Position numbers and translations under genes: made by a program. Below, in pieces: positions 1-10,016 of a DNA stretch of 64,000 nucleotides. The stretch comes from Diploptera punctata. Lineage: Eukaryota > Arthropoda > Insecta > Blattodea > Blaberidae. Below the pieces are notes generated by a model. That model did not search any database and was not told the origin of the DNA. It worked only from the letters and a program-made list of their open reading frames with translations. The first letter of the stretch is position 1; each line of letters begins with the position of its first letter. The stretch is taken from NCBI GenBank assembly GCA_030220185.1, contig JASPKZ010004560.1:1034093-1098092 (forward strand). The letters are read 5' to 3'.

Positions 1-186
1 TTACTTCCATTAAAATATTAATTCCAAATATAGAATTTATCTCCCAACACATGTAAAAGATTAGATCTAAACAATATAATTTGTAAAACTAGTTTAATAC
101 TTTAAAAAGATCCATTCAGGATCTACAAAATCATCAGCAATTAAATGACATTGTATATAAGATAACAATATATCACATTTATCAAC

Positions 187-240
187 GAACCCTCGCAAGC
201 GTCAAATCTCGCCATTAGAAAACAACAACAACAACAACAT
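187..240 (+). repeat. Possible retroposon 3' end with (CAA)n tail
   Basis: A short stretch reads in one frame as NEPSQASNLAIRK and runs straight into a CAA repeat. Short coding ends followed by a simple repeat are typical of 5'-truncated non-LTR retroposons. Too little is left to assign a family, and it could be a chance simple repeat. Confidence 0.3.
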
Positions 241-348
241 ATATCACATTTTAAATTTTATGTCATCACTTCCATTTTTTTACATATATTACACAAGATA
301 AAGTCAACTCTTTTTGTTTCTGTACACATAAATTTATGGTTAATTGAT

Positions 349-373
<25 letters not shown>
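349..373. repeat. (AC)n microsatellite
   Basis: About twelve uninterrupted CA units. I see no gene between the window start and the LINE-A copy that begins near 541. Confidence 0.9.
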
Positions 374-379
<6 letters not shown>

Positions 380-540
380 TTCTTCTTTTCGCAAGTGCTG
401 TGGCTTCACTGATCGAGCTTTGACCTTCTCAATTCTTTATCCAATTGTTCGTATCAAGAATACAGTTAGATCTGTTATTTTGAAAAGATCTTATATACAA
501 ATTTATCATTCAATATGATTGTATAATTTAAGTATAATAT

Positions 541-905
541 CGCTGTCCTGAGCTAATGTTTTCTAATCATCCCCTGTATAATCTAATTCCTTAAAATCAT
601 GGTTAATGTTATTCTCCCATCTCATTCTTGGCCTACCTACTATGGGCTCTTTTCTTTTGGTTTTCCTACAAGGATTTTCATTTACTTCTTTCATTCCTCA
701 TTTGTGTCACATGCCCATTGCAGTCTAAGAGACTTAACTGTTTTTATTATATCTGGTTTCCCATAAAGATCATGTAGCTTATCTTCTCCATTTGCCTATC
801 TGTTCATCTTTCTTTGGTCCAAAAACTTTCCTAAGAGATTTATTCTAAATATCACTTATCTGTTCTCCTATCTTAAAGTAAGTTCCATGCTTCATAATCC
901 AATAA
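541..905 (-). mobile_element. LINE-A non-LTR retrotransposon, 3' fragment
   Basis: Read on the minus strand this matches the C-terminal part of LINE-A seen more completely at 8169-8975 and 47765-48925: the segment around GPKRDEQTGEWRRLHN, YRKPDII, RLRW and the WKLLVGKPEGKRP block. It is 5'-truncated and lacks the usual GTTAGTT tail at its 541 end. Several stops and indels make it inactive. Confidence 0.75.
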
Positions 906-1065
906 TATGACTATGATAATAACAGTTTTATGTGCATATCATAAATTAATAAAAGGCGACTCAGAATTTTTACAACTACAATAGTAAAAACAAAGGTAAT
1001 TAATGTAAAAAAATAATTATAAAAATAATAGATACTAGATGTAAAAAAAATTGTGTTCTATGTAT

Positions 1066-1402
1066 CTCCATCCATTCATAGTAATTCTGCCTGAGGGCAG
1101 GTCTTTCACTGCAATCATAGCATTTTCATGCTATGCTTTGTAGCTTTACTAGGGAAATATAGGTGTGGTAGCTTCCCATTGCTTTCCACACCGGTGAAGG
1201 ATGATGATGATAATGATAAGGATGATAATGATGATGGCCGGATGATTTTCGGGGTCTGTTGGGCCCTAAGCTTCCTGACATTTGTCTTACAGGTGAGGAA
1301 AAACCCCAAAGAAACCTCACCCAGGAGCCTGTCTCGACCGGGAATCGAACCCAGGTCCACTGCATGACAAGGCAGTGCGCTACCTCAAGACCACAGCGAT
1401 GG
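1066..1402 (-). mobile_element. SINE1, tRNA-derived SINE, near full length
   Basis: On the minus strand the order is a tRNA-like head with A-box (TGGTCTTGAGGTAGCG) and B-box (GGTTCGATTCC), a body, a hairpin ATAGCAT-GAAA-ATGCTAT, and a tail GCAGTGAAAGACCTGCC followed by ATGG-type repeats. The same unit recurs at 14805, 24489, 33389, 42371 and 60529. The tail matches the 3' end of LINE-B at 2618-2663. The body includes an ATG/ATC simple repeat of variable length. Confidence 0.9.
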
Positions 1403-1432
1403 ACATATACGAGTATATATATATACACAAAT

Positions 1433-1780
1433 GTCCCTTGCTATAGCTGAGTGGTTAAGGCAAGATGCCTTGGTGCAGAGCTACAGGACTTGCGCTGTTC
1501 AGGTTTCCATGGGGGAAGACATTTTATCACGGAATTTTGGCCAGTAAGTGACTGGTGACAACCCAGCATCGTGAAATTTTTTGGGCTGCTACAATAAGTA
1601 GTGACTTTAGGTTGAGGAAACCAGCTATAATAGCTGGAGCCTGATATGCTGAACATACTCATACATTAGCTAAATAATCTTCTACTTCTGTGATTAGAGG
1701 TCAGCAACCAGATTGTAGGACATGGGCCTTCTAGGCCTTGTCACGTCATGTAATGTATATATATATATATATATATATAA
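1433..1780 (+). mobile_element. SINE2, old diverged copy ending in (TA)n
   Basis: The head TATAGCTGAGTGGTTAAGG is tRNA-Leu/Ser-like, followed by GCAGAGCTACAGGACTTGCG and GGGGGAAGACATTTT, the same order as the clean SINE2 copies at 10665 and 36631 but with many substitutions. The CCCAGCATCGTGA and CTACAATAAGTAG blocks are retained. The 3' part degenerates and ends in a TA microsatellite. Confidence 0.8.
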
Positions 1781-1976
1781 TGGATAAAAACCATAATGAT
1801 ATAAGTGACATTTTTGTGAAAAAATTGAGTTAATTGTAAATATTAGATGCTATTGGGTCCTACTTTTGATTGGGAGACAGAGTCATGTGTATGTTATCAA
1901 CCACTGCTCTCTGGCGATGGGTTTTCATTTATTTGATACCTACAGCAAATGTTTAAACACATTTTTCTCTTAATGA

Positions 1977-2007
<31 letters not shown>
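1781..2007. other. No gene; ends in (TA)n microsatellite
   Basis: AT-rich sequence without a supportable ORF or recognised repeat, closing with about 14 TA units at 1980-2007 that abut LINE-B. Confidence 0.6.
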
Positions 2008-2009
<2 letters not shown>

Positions 2010-2663
2010 ATTATAGGAAAGAAACCAACAAAGATAAACACAAGGATTAAAGATCAGGCCATTGAGCAAGTGGAGAGCTTCAAATACTTGGCTTGTACTA
2101 TCAGTACTAACATGAACTGCGGTCAATAAGTAAAGCAGAGGATAGCAATGGCAAAATAAGCTTTCAACAAGAAGAGAAGCATTTTCTGCGGACCTTTGGC
2201 AAAAGAATTAAGGAAGAGGCTAGTGAAGTGTTTTGTGTGGAGTGTAGCTTTGTATGGTGCAGAGACTTGGACATTACAACAGAATGAGGAAAAGCGACTG
2301 GAAGCTTTTCAGATGTGGATATGAAGAAGAATGGAACATATAAAATGGACAGACAAGGTAAGAAATAAAGATGTGCTAGACAGAGTGGGTGAAAGAAGAA
2401 CAATGCTGGAACTCATAAAGAAGAGGAAAAGAAATTGGATTGACCACTGGCTATAAAGAAACTGCCTGTTGAAGGATGCTCTAGAAGGAATGGTCAACGG
2501 AAAGAAGGTTAGAGGCAGAAAAAGACATCAGATGATAGACAATATTAAAATATATGGTTTGTATGCAGATACAAAAAGGAAAGCTGAGTTAACGAAAGAG
2601 TGGAGAATGCTGAGTTTGCAGTGAAAGACCTGCTCCTGAGCAGAACACTATGAATGAATGAAT
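2008..2663 (+). mobile_element. LINE-B non-LTR retrotransposon, 5'-truncated, complete 3' end
   Basis: Translation in mixed frames gives the C-terminal region of a non-LTR reverse transcriptase: a FKYLACTISTN block, AFNKKRSIFCGPLAKELRKR, LVKCFVWSVALYGAETWTL, then RKRNWIDHWL and WRMLSLQ just before the stop. Stops interrupt it, so it is dead. After the stop the 3' end reads GCAGTGAAAGACCTG, a palindromic hairpin CTGCTC-CT-GAGCAG, and an ATGA simple-repeat tail (2618-2663). This 3' end is shared with the SINE1 family, which makes LINE-B the likely source of the machinery that moved SINE1. The (TA)n tract at its left edge marks the truncation point. Confidence 0.85.
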
Positions 2664-2924
2664 ATATCTGTATATGACAAAAGGATGTTTTGTGTTTGAT
2701 TTGTGTTAATTTGATATAATATATATAGCTGTAAGCCCTTGTGTCTCTCTATGAGACTTAAGCATTCTTCCCCTACAGGGGAGAAATTCAACCATACCGT
2801 ACTAATTTTGTTACACTTGTTTTCGGATGAATATCATTGAATGACCGGGGTCTACTTTCCACCTCATAATGACATCTAGGAAACAAAGATAGTACTAGGA
2901 TGAGAATATTTAGCAAGTTTTGCT
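2664..2924. other. No gene seen
   Basis: AT-rich spacer between LINE-B and a SINE3 fragment. The only local structure is a small hairpin CCCCTACAGGGG near 2772. No ORF or repeat match. Confidence 0.6.
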
Positions 2925-3110
2925 TAGAGGTATTTTTATTCAGGCTTAAAGATAATTTACGAGCCTGAAATTCTTCACACTCAAAACCTATACCTTAAAG
3001 TCACTCCTGGAGGACTTGTCCCTTTGATTTTTCCATCCCAAAAAATTCCATCATCCACAGCCAGGTTTGAATCTGCATCCCCCAGAACTAGAGGCATAGG
3101 CCTACCTGAA
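2925..3110 (-). mobile_element. SINE3 fragment
   Basis: On the minus strand it reads through a B-box-like GATTCAAACCTGG, then GGATGGAAAAATC, AAGTCCTCC, GACTTTAAGG, a GAGTGTGAAG block and AGCCTGAATAAA, the same order as SINE3 copies at 16608 and 44856. The A-box end is lost. Confidence 0.7.
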
Positions 3111-3217
3111 GGAAAAATTCTGAGGAGAAAGTGTCTTAAATTTTTTACAAGAAAACTGTACTGCAGAAATTTTTTTATGTTATTATCTTATGAGAAAAAA
3201 AGTGTTCACCCATGTTA

Positions 3218-4639
3218 TCAGTCACTTTCTAAATACAAACTATTTATTTTTATCTGTCTATTCTGAGAATTTTCGTTTTGAGAAATAAATTCACTTGATA
3301 ATAAATGGTCATTATAAGTATTATTTAGTCCGTTGTCTTTTGTTGTAGTGTATTCTGATGACATACATATTGCATTTATACCTTTGTGTCCATCTACTTC
3401 AAATGTTACTTTTTCGTCTTCTTTTTTCTTGTTTGAAACTTTATGTTGTGGAAGATCACCTTTTTCACTAACACAATCCATTTTAAAATTTTTTAGGTAT
3501 TTAATATTATAATTATTCGATTTATTTACAGAATTTGTTTTTGAAACTTCACTTTTTGGGTAATGATCATTAGGTAAATTTTCTTGTCCACAGTTGGTAG
3601 TCAATTTTGGTCTGATAGGCAATTGTGGATAAGAAGAGCTATATGCATAACTATACTGAGTTGAAACATATTCATAAACATGATCATCTGAATTTACTTC
3701 TTTATTATCTTTTTTTGTTTGAGTTGTTCTTGATCTTTTCCTCCAGATTTTAATAGCAAAATAAAATCCTATAACCAGAAGTAGCAATAGCAGTAAAACT
3801 GATAATGTAATGATAATTCCATTTACATTATCTGTTTTTCCACCGGATGAAACTTCACAATTTTTCAGATCTCGTACAGTATTAATTGGTATCCTTATTC
3901 CTGAAACTGCATCTCTACAATTCATTCTTAATGAAGACGTAAGATTTTTTTCATCAGACCAAAATAATATTTCACGAAGATCACAGCTACAAATAAGTTG
4001 ATTTCCTTGAAGTGAAAGAGTTTTCAAATTCTTCAAAGGTCGAAATACATCAATCATTAATCTGCTGATTTTATTAAAAAACAGATGTAATGTCTGAAGA
4101 TTTTGTTGTGATACAAACAAATTATCATTTAGCAAAACCAGTTGATTATATGAAATATCAATTAACTGAAGTTCAGAAAGGTTTTTAAATAATTCATTTC
4201 CAAGATGCGTAAGTTTATTAGAACTGAGATTGATTACCCAAAGTTTAAGCAATTTTTTCAAACTGTTTTCATCAATAGATGTTATCAGATTGTGTGATAG
4301 ATCAAGTTGTGATAAAATTCTTAAATAGGAAAATATGCAACAATTTATCTTTTGTATTGAATTGTAACTTAAAGTTAGATATTGAAGATTCACCATGCTA
4401 TCAAATATATGTTCGTCAATATATACAAAATTAGAATTATTTAGTTTGAGTGATATTAAGGTGGAATAATATATTGGTGGGAAATCTCTAGGAATTAAAG
4501 TAGGTCCAAAATTCACTCCATTACAGCTGAACTTTCTGACTTGACAAGAACTGCAAGGAGGTTCTTTGTAACAGATTTGTACTTGAAGAGTTTCGGTGAA
4601 GATAAACAGAATTGATACAGTCCATAGCCTCCAAGCCAT
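3218..4639 (-). CDS. LRR1: single-pass leucine-rich-repeat membrane protein (473 aa)
   Basis: Predicted type I cell-surface protein of the extracellular LRR superfamily; ligand and pathway unknown. Seen in the sequence: signal peptide at residues 1-21 (SILFIFTETLQV core), N-terminal Cys cluster C23/C29/C32/C39, about six LRRs from 61 to 215 (YLTLSYNSI, QLDLSHNLI, VINLSSNKL, LIDISYNQL), C-terminal cap with C217, C219, W227, C241 and C261, a hydrophobic helix at 274-298 followed by basic WRKRSR, and a 175-residue tail. The tail is Tyr-rich (Y322, Y324, Y329, Y331, Y337), has PQLPIRP at 338-344 and ends near NSLYL (466-470). There is no TIR domain, so it is not a Toll receptor. The start is the only sensible ATG and sits seven bases after a splice acceptor. 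LRR2 and LRR3 are clear paralogues. The long intact frame argues that it is functional. Confidence 0.82.
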   Translation of the reverse strand: MAWRLWTVSILFIFTETLQVQICYKEPPCSSCQVRKFSCNGVNFGPTLIPRDFPPIYYSTLISLKLNNSNFVYIDEHIFDSMVNLQYLTLSYNSIQKINCCIFSYLRILSQLDLSHNLITSIDENSLKKLLKLWVINLSSNKLTHLGNELFKNLSELQLIDISYNQLVLLNDNLFVSQQNLQTLHLFFNKISRLMIDVFRPLKNLKTLSLQGNQLICSCDLREILFWSDEKNLTSSLRMNCRDAVSGIRIPINTVRDLKNCEVSSGGKTDNVNGIIITLSVLLLLLLLVIGFYFAIKIWRKRSRTTQTKKDNKEVNSDDHVYEYVSTQYSYAYSSSYPQLPIRPKLTTNCGQENLPNDHYPKSEVSKTNSVNKSNNYNIKYLKNFKMDCVSEKGDLPQHKVSNKKKEDEKVTFEVDGHKGINAICMSSEYTTTKDNGLNNTYNDHLLSSEFISQNENSQNRQIKINSLYLESD

Positions 4640-4662
4640 GGTGAACCTGAAAATAATAATAC
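4640..4662 (-). other. Predicted 3' splice site just upstream of LRR1 ATG
   Basis: On the minus strand a pyrimidine-biased TTATTATTTTCAG ends at 4647 and is followed by GTTCACC and the ATG. This implies a 5' UTR intron and a single coding exon. LRR2 and LRR3 have the same arrangement. Confidence 0.6.
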
Positions 4663-4855
4663 TGGAATATTATATACATAGTTTCAAATGGGTCAAGTTA
4701 GAACATGGTCATAAGCAAGCATTGCTAACCACTAGTCCATCAGGAACAACACAATATATTTTTTTAATGTTTGTGTACAGATAATTGGACCACATTCTGC
4801 AAAAAGGAACCAACCTTCAAATTTGAAAACATATGAATTAAATGGTATATTATTG

Positions 4856-5122
4856 GAATAAATTTGGAATAAGAATATCAGAAAATACAAAATTAAACAC
4901 CTTATTATTTGCAGATGACCAAATAATAATTGAAAATTCAGAAGATAATCTGCAGAAAGGTCTGTATGAATTTAACAAAATTACAGAAAAATATGGATTG
5001 AAGATATCTACAGAGAAAACAAAAATTATGGCATTTCAAGGTGTAGATCCTGTCAGAAGTAAAATTGTACTTGACAATAACATTTTAGAGCAGGTGAATA
5101 ATTTTACATATCTAGGATGCAA

Positions 5123-5211
<89 letters not shown>

Positions 5212-5719
5212 CGCACACACACACACATATATATATATGTAAATGCAAAAATATCAAACTTTTTAGGATATTAGGGTTAATACATTCTATGTTCAAGCCA
5301 AAAACATTGAAGTCCAAAAACATTGAAGACTAAAAGTGTATGAAACACTGGCTCTTCCAACTCTTTTGTATGGTAGAAAAGTATGGACATTGAAACAGAA
5401 GGATATACAGATACTTAGATCTGCCAAAATGAGATATCTTCAGAGGAATGCAGGATACAGACTACTATATCATAAAAATGAAGATATCTTAGAAGAATTA
5501 TACATGGAACCCTTAGAAAAATAAAAGTCTGATTATAAGTCAAAATGGATGCAACATGTTCATTGAATGGAAGATCACAGTATACCCAAACAAATGTTAA
5601 GCTATCAACCTGCAGAAATAAGAAGACCAGGACATCCACTCAAAAAACTTTTGGATGATGTTTCTATTGAGACCGAAACAGGTCAACAAATGGCCTAAAT
5701 TCGTGAATGGACTATGATA
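4856..5719 (+). mobile_element. LINE-C non-LTR retrotransposon, 5'-truncated, inserted in TIR-A
   Basis: The reading frame opens with LLFADDQIIIENSEDNLQKG, the catalytic FADD motif of a reverse transcriptase, then KTKIMAFQG and NNFTYLGCNIS. It is broken by a TC/CA/TA microsatellite and resumes in pieces as LALPTLLYGRKVWTLKQKD, MRYLQRNAGYRLLYHKNED and a final ETETGQQMA. The insertion is flanked by a 10 bp target duplication TATATTATTG (4846-4855 and 5720-5729). A second copy lies at 45350-45800 on the minus strand. Confidence 0.85.
5125..5239. repeat. Compound (TC)n-(CA)n-(TA)n microsatellite inside LINE-C
   Basis: About 42 TC units, then CA and TA runs. It sits in the middle of the LINE-C coding frame, replacing the stretch that would follow YLGCNIS. 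Apparent Ser-Leu or Arg-Glu repeat ORFs here are artefacts. Confidence 0.95.
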
Positions 5720-6126
5720 TATATTATTGTTCCTCAAGTATTGCTCCACGTCCTGTAAAAATTATCCAATCCATGACCCACATTGTTATGCCATCTATGA
5801 ACCAAGTAAGAAAACACTATACCACATTTATTTTTTCTGCAGAAAGAACCAAACAACATAAATGTATCAGAATTAAAAAATGGTTTGAGTTAACATCTTA
5901 CTAATAAAATAGAATAGTTTGTCAGTTTAAGTAATAATTAAATGTTTATTTTAATTTGTGAATTTTTTTCATTGAAATTTAACTTCAGTTACTCTTTTCT
6001 CAGTTCAGTTATCTTGTGGCTTGATTCCTATCTGTAGAATATGGTCCAATTACTAATGACATAAGAAATGAAATGTACAATATGTCATTAGTAGTTCATT
6101 TTCTTTTATATTATTGAATTAGGTAA

Positions 6127-6675
6127 TCTTAGCTTTTAAGGGATCAGATACTGTGAAAGCTAAAATAATTCTGGAGGGGAAACCCATTGAACAAGTGAAC
6201 CATTTTAAATACCTGAGTTATGAAATCTCCTATTTCAAAAATGAAGATCTGTTTAACAAACTTAATAAATTTAATTATATGTGGCACAATTAAAAGAATA
6301 TTTAAAAACACAAGAATTGTATGGTAGTGAATTTGGGTTTTAGCTAAAAGAGAAGAGAAGATCATAGAAGCAGCTGAAATGACATTTCTGTGAAGTGTGG
6401 CTGGCTGCAAACTTCTAGATAAAAGAAGAAGTGAATATATTAGAAATGAGCTACATATTTTTAAACCTTTAGATAAAATAAAATAATCTAGAAAAAACTG
6501 GAAAGAACAAGTTCAAAGAATGAAAGATGATCAGATTCCAAAAATTATACTTAATTTACAAACCAAGAGGAGACAGGAATATTGGTAGACCGAAAAAGAG
6601 ATATATTCAACTTTTTGAATGAGGGTCTATGAGACCGGAACAAACCACGTGATTATTGTTGATGATGATGGTATT
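6127..6675 (+). mobile_element. LINE-D non-LTR retrotransposon, 3' fragment
   Basis: Broken frames give IEQVNHFKYLSYEIS, EMTFL*SVAGCKLLDK, RNELHIFKPLDKIK and NWKEQVQRMKDDQIPKII, then a Gly/Arg-poor remnant and a GAT-type tail. The order matches the 53560-53955 copy (MKFLRSVKGCTKEDR, RHELEIFEITDKI, QHIDRMNEDRYPKQI). Many stops. Confidence 0.7.
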
Positions 6676-6895
6676 AGGTGCTATAAACTTTTTATCTTTT
6701 AATCATTATAGGTAGACTAAACCAACACTTATTTTGTATTGTTAGGCATATTATCCAGTCATCTGTTTTTATTGAAACATAATTATCATTCATATTGAGA
6801 ATTTTCCTCATCCAAGCGATCTTAATAATTAACATGAGTTTTAAAAATACACAAATGACTACGGACTTACAGATTATCAGTTTGTAATACATATT

Positions 6896-7325
6896 CACAA
6901 AATGTCCCTTAATTAAAGTTCTCCATCATTCTCTGTCCTCTCTGTCTTCATCCATTACACCAAATTTCCTCATTGAATTCTGAATGTTATTCTTCCAGGT
7001 GGTTCTTGGTCTTCCTTTTATGCTCGTTCTTATAATTTTCCATGTATAGATGACCTTTGATAATCTTCTATCCTGAATTTTTCTTACTTGTCCATACCAT
7101 ATTAGTGTTCAATCTCATCCATTATACTTCTTTCTGCACTCATCTATTTTTTAATTTCTGTATTTCTAATTCTTTCCAGTAGAGATTTTCTGGCAGCTCT
7201 TCTCTAAAAATCCATTTCAACTTCAGTTATTCTTTTGGCATGTTTTTGAATCATTGTCCAAACTTCCAATCCATATAACATTATACTTTATAGTATGGAC
7301 TTATAAATTAGTTGTTTTGTTCTGT
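6896..7325 (-). mobile_element. LINE-K non-LTR retrotransposon, 3' fragment
   Basis: On the minus strand broken frames give LIWYGQVRKIQDRRLSK, TSIKGRPRTTWKNNIQNSM and EDREDREWWRTLIKG, the typical C-terminal layout of arthropod LINE reverse transcriptases. Heavily mutated; only copy in the window. The 6680-6895 interval to its left holds nothing I recognise. Confidence 0.6.
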
Positions 7326-7640
7326 TAAGAGGTGAATGGAGAAGACTACATAACAGTGAGCTACGTGATATTTATGGGAAAGTAGATATAATACGAACAG
7401 TTAAGTCTCATACTGTGGTGATAATGACTTGTGGCACGAATGGGAATTAAAAAGGGGAATGGAAATTCCTCATAAGAAAGGCAGAGGGAAAGCGCCCAGT
7501 AGGAAGCCCAAGAATGAGGTGGAATAATAACAATCTTGATTTAAGTGAGGTAAATTATACAAGCTTTGAAAACATTAGCTGAAGATCGAGATGTATGAAA
7601 ACCTTATAACCTCGTGATCATGAACTTAATGCTTCGTTAA
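7326..7640 (+). mobile_element. LINE-A 3' fragment
   Basis: Contains the GEWRRLHNSELRDIYGKVDIIRTVKS block, the KAEGKRPVGSPRMRW block and a degraded end around CCTCGTGATCATGAACTT. Numerous indels. It butts directly against LINE-K in the opposite orientation. Confidence 0.75.
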
Positions 7641-8127
7641 TGCAAATTAGTTAGCTAGTTTCTCATTAAAAGTACTTGAACTCCATGTCTAGTGCAAATG
7701 AAGACGTCGTACAACACTTGAAGTTCATCATCGTGAAGAAAATACTTAGTTTTTTAACTTATAAAAAAATATTTTCTGTGGAGAATTTAATGTAGATGAA
7801 ATTTCCCATGGAGAAGCTACAAGCAGTTCGCATCTTTATATATTGATATGGGGAGTGACGTAGTCAGGTTCGAATTTTGAAAGTATAGTGCAGTTCTGGC
7901 TTCTTTAGCCTACTTTGAGGGGCCAATGTTGTAAGGTGCGGTAAGAGGGGAGGGCGAGTTGCAGGTACTGCCAGTAACTATCCTCCGTTTTGAAAACATA
8001 ATAGTTATTACACGTTGAATTTTCATATCTGCTAGTTCTGTGTTAGTGAATAGTTTTGATGTCTAAGAAGTTTGAAGTGTTTATTATAGAATAGCGTTGT
8101 TTTGCAAAAATTTATTTTATTACGGTT
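7641..8127. other. No gene seen
   Basis: Mixed-composition spacer. No ORF with recognisable content, no repeat shared elsewhere in the window. Confidence 0.5.
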
Positions 8128-8168
8128 ATTATTATTATTATTATTTATTATTATTATCATTATTATTC
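8128..8168. repeat. (ATT)n microsatellite
   Basis: Imperfect ATT/ATC repeats immediately before the LINE-A copy. Confidence 0.85.
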
Positions 8169-8975
8169 AAGCAAAGAGATTCACTATCTCCTCTACTATT
8201 TAATTTTGTACTAGAGAATGCCATTAAATCTTTAGAGAATGAGGAAGGCTTACAACTCAATGGTATTAATAAGCTGTTAGTTTATGCTGATGATGTAGTA
8301 CTATTGGCCGATAGCGAGGAGATACTAAAGGACAACACGCACACACTATTGGGTAACACTAAGAAATTAGGACTGGAAGTAAATATGAACAAACTAAATA
8401 TATGGTCACACGTAGAAATGCATTATATAATGGAAATGGACAGTTAATGACAAATGAGGGAAATTTTGAGGAAGTGGCTGAATTCAAATACCTAGGAACA
8501 ATAATCACAAATAGGAATGAGATGCACAAAGAAATTAAACATAGGCTTAGTTCTGGAAATGTGTGCTATTATGCATTGCAGAGACTCTTGATGTCCCAAC
8601 TCCTTTCAAAAAACGTTAAACTGAAAATATGTAAAACTATTATTCTACCAGTTATATTATATGGGTGCGAAACATGGACTCTTACTTTAAGGGAGGAAAG
8701 GAGATTACAAGTATTCGAGAATAAAGTACTTAGGAAAATGTTTGGACCAAAGAGAGATGTTCAGATAGGTGAGTGGAGAAGACTTCATAACAATGAACTA
8801 CATGGTCTTTATAGGAAGCCAGATATAATAAGAACAGTTAAGTCTCGTAGACTGCGATGGACAGGACATGTTGCACGTATGGAGAATGAAAGACTTGCAT
8901 GGAAGCTTCTTGTAGGAAAGCCAGAGGGAGCGTAACAGACCTATAGGCCCAAGACTTATACGGATGAAGAATTTG
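8169..8975 (+). mobile_element. LINE-A reverse transcriptase fragment with YADD
   Basis: One of the better preserved LINE-A copies. Frame 1 gives QRDSLSPLLFNFVLENAIKS, then LLVYADDVVLLADSEE, the catalytic YADD box. One frameshift near 8405 moves to a second frame that is open for 177 codons: EVAEFKYLGTIITNRNEM, LPVILYGCETWTLTLREE, LRKMFGPKRDVQIGEWRRLH and RRLRWTGHVARMENE. It ends abruptly after KPEG near 8935-8975, so the 3' tail is missing. Both ends are truncated and it cannot be autonomous. Confidence 0.85.
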
Positions 8976-10016
8976 AGAAAGTACCTCATCTGTCTCTTGA
9001 CAACTCTGCTATCGTCAACTCTTAAAGGGAGCGAATAGTGAACTTCAGATTTTTTTTAGTTTTCATCTGATTGTTTTGAAATTTTTTATCACATTCATTA
9101 TGTGCTTATACAAACATTTTATGTGGTGTATGGTGTTTATAAGTAGAATAGTTTGAGAATTACGATTTTTTAAAACTATTTTTTTAAATATTTCCTAAAA
9201 TATGCTCCTTACGATGCATTTTTAAATATTGTCTGTTGAAATTTGAGATTCAGAGTCTTCATGATTCCACTAAACACATTTTCTATGCAAAAAATATTTA
9301 TAAAGGGAGGATACTGCTTATTTTTCTATTTTTGAAAAAAAAACATTTTATCACTCTTACTATTTTTTTCCATCTCAATTTAAAATAACACACGTGTCTT
9401 AGACTAGTAACTGCATAGCAAATTCGAATTAGCATTTATTGGAGAGTCTAACCACAAAATTTCACTTTGATAGCAAAAGGAGCATGTTAAGTTTTGGAAA
9501 ATGTCAAAAAAATGGAAACCGAAAAAAAAAAAACGCATTTTAAATTCTAAGTAGTAATGCTAACCATACGTGCAAGGGTATTTAAACTCTTACGTCACGG
9601 GGTCAATTTTGCTCCTACAATAAAAATGTTTTCATGAAAATAATCCTAAAGAATCAGAGTCATTAAAAAGCAAATAAACAAAAAATTCATTTTTTACCAT
9701 TTTTTCAACATTTTCACCATTCGGTCCCCTTTCTAAAAATATCTTATTTAATAACATGCAAATTTGTGATAAACAATCATGCAAGCCTTACAAATACTTC
9801 ATATGGGGAATTGACATATTAATGTCGAGATATGTTTCAGTTGTAATTGAAACAAAGCAGATGTATAACTACATTTGCATTGGTCGAATAACGGTGTTAC
9901 CTTTGAGCGTGTAAGAAAATGTAGTTCGCTCTCTAACACTCGAAATAAAGAAAATAAATATAATCTAGCACGTGTCTACATAAGTTATGTGGGAGAATCT
10001 TAAAATATATAATGAC
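8976..10016. other. No gene seen; AT-rich spacer
   Basis: Long AT-rich stretch with poly-A/T runs. The ends hold loosely inverted GGGAGCGAATAGTGAAC (near 9028) and GAGAGCGAACTAC when reversed (near 9927), which could mark a decayed inverted-repeat element, but the match is too short to claim. Confidence 0.4.

Larger units (their letters stand above)
4784..6050. mobile_element. TIR-A element, split by LINE-C
   Basis: Both ends are related inverted repeats starting ATTGGACCACATTCTGC on the left and, reversed, ATTGGACCATATTCTAC on the right. TA lies immediately outside each end (4782-4783 and 6051-6052), as expected for a Tc1/mariner-type non-autonomous element. After removing LINE-C (4856-5719 plus one target copy) the remaining sequence is about 393 bp and aligns along its length with the uninterrupted copy at 49154-49565 in the opposite orientation. 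No transposase remains. Confidence 0.75.

Noticed and set aside
3218..4639. Toll or Toll-like receptor
   Set aside because: Extracellular LRRs are present, but the cytoplasmic tail has no TIR-like pattern.
5036..5323. Open frames with Arg-Glu or Ser-Leu repeats
   Set aside because: They only translate the TC/CA microsatellite inside LINE-C.
8976..10016. Inverted-repeat element with GAGCGAA-type ends
   Set aside because: The inverted match is too short and imperfect to separate from chance.
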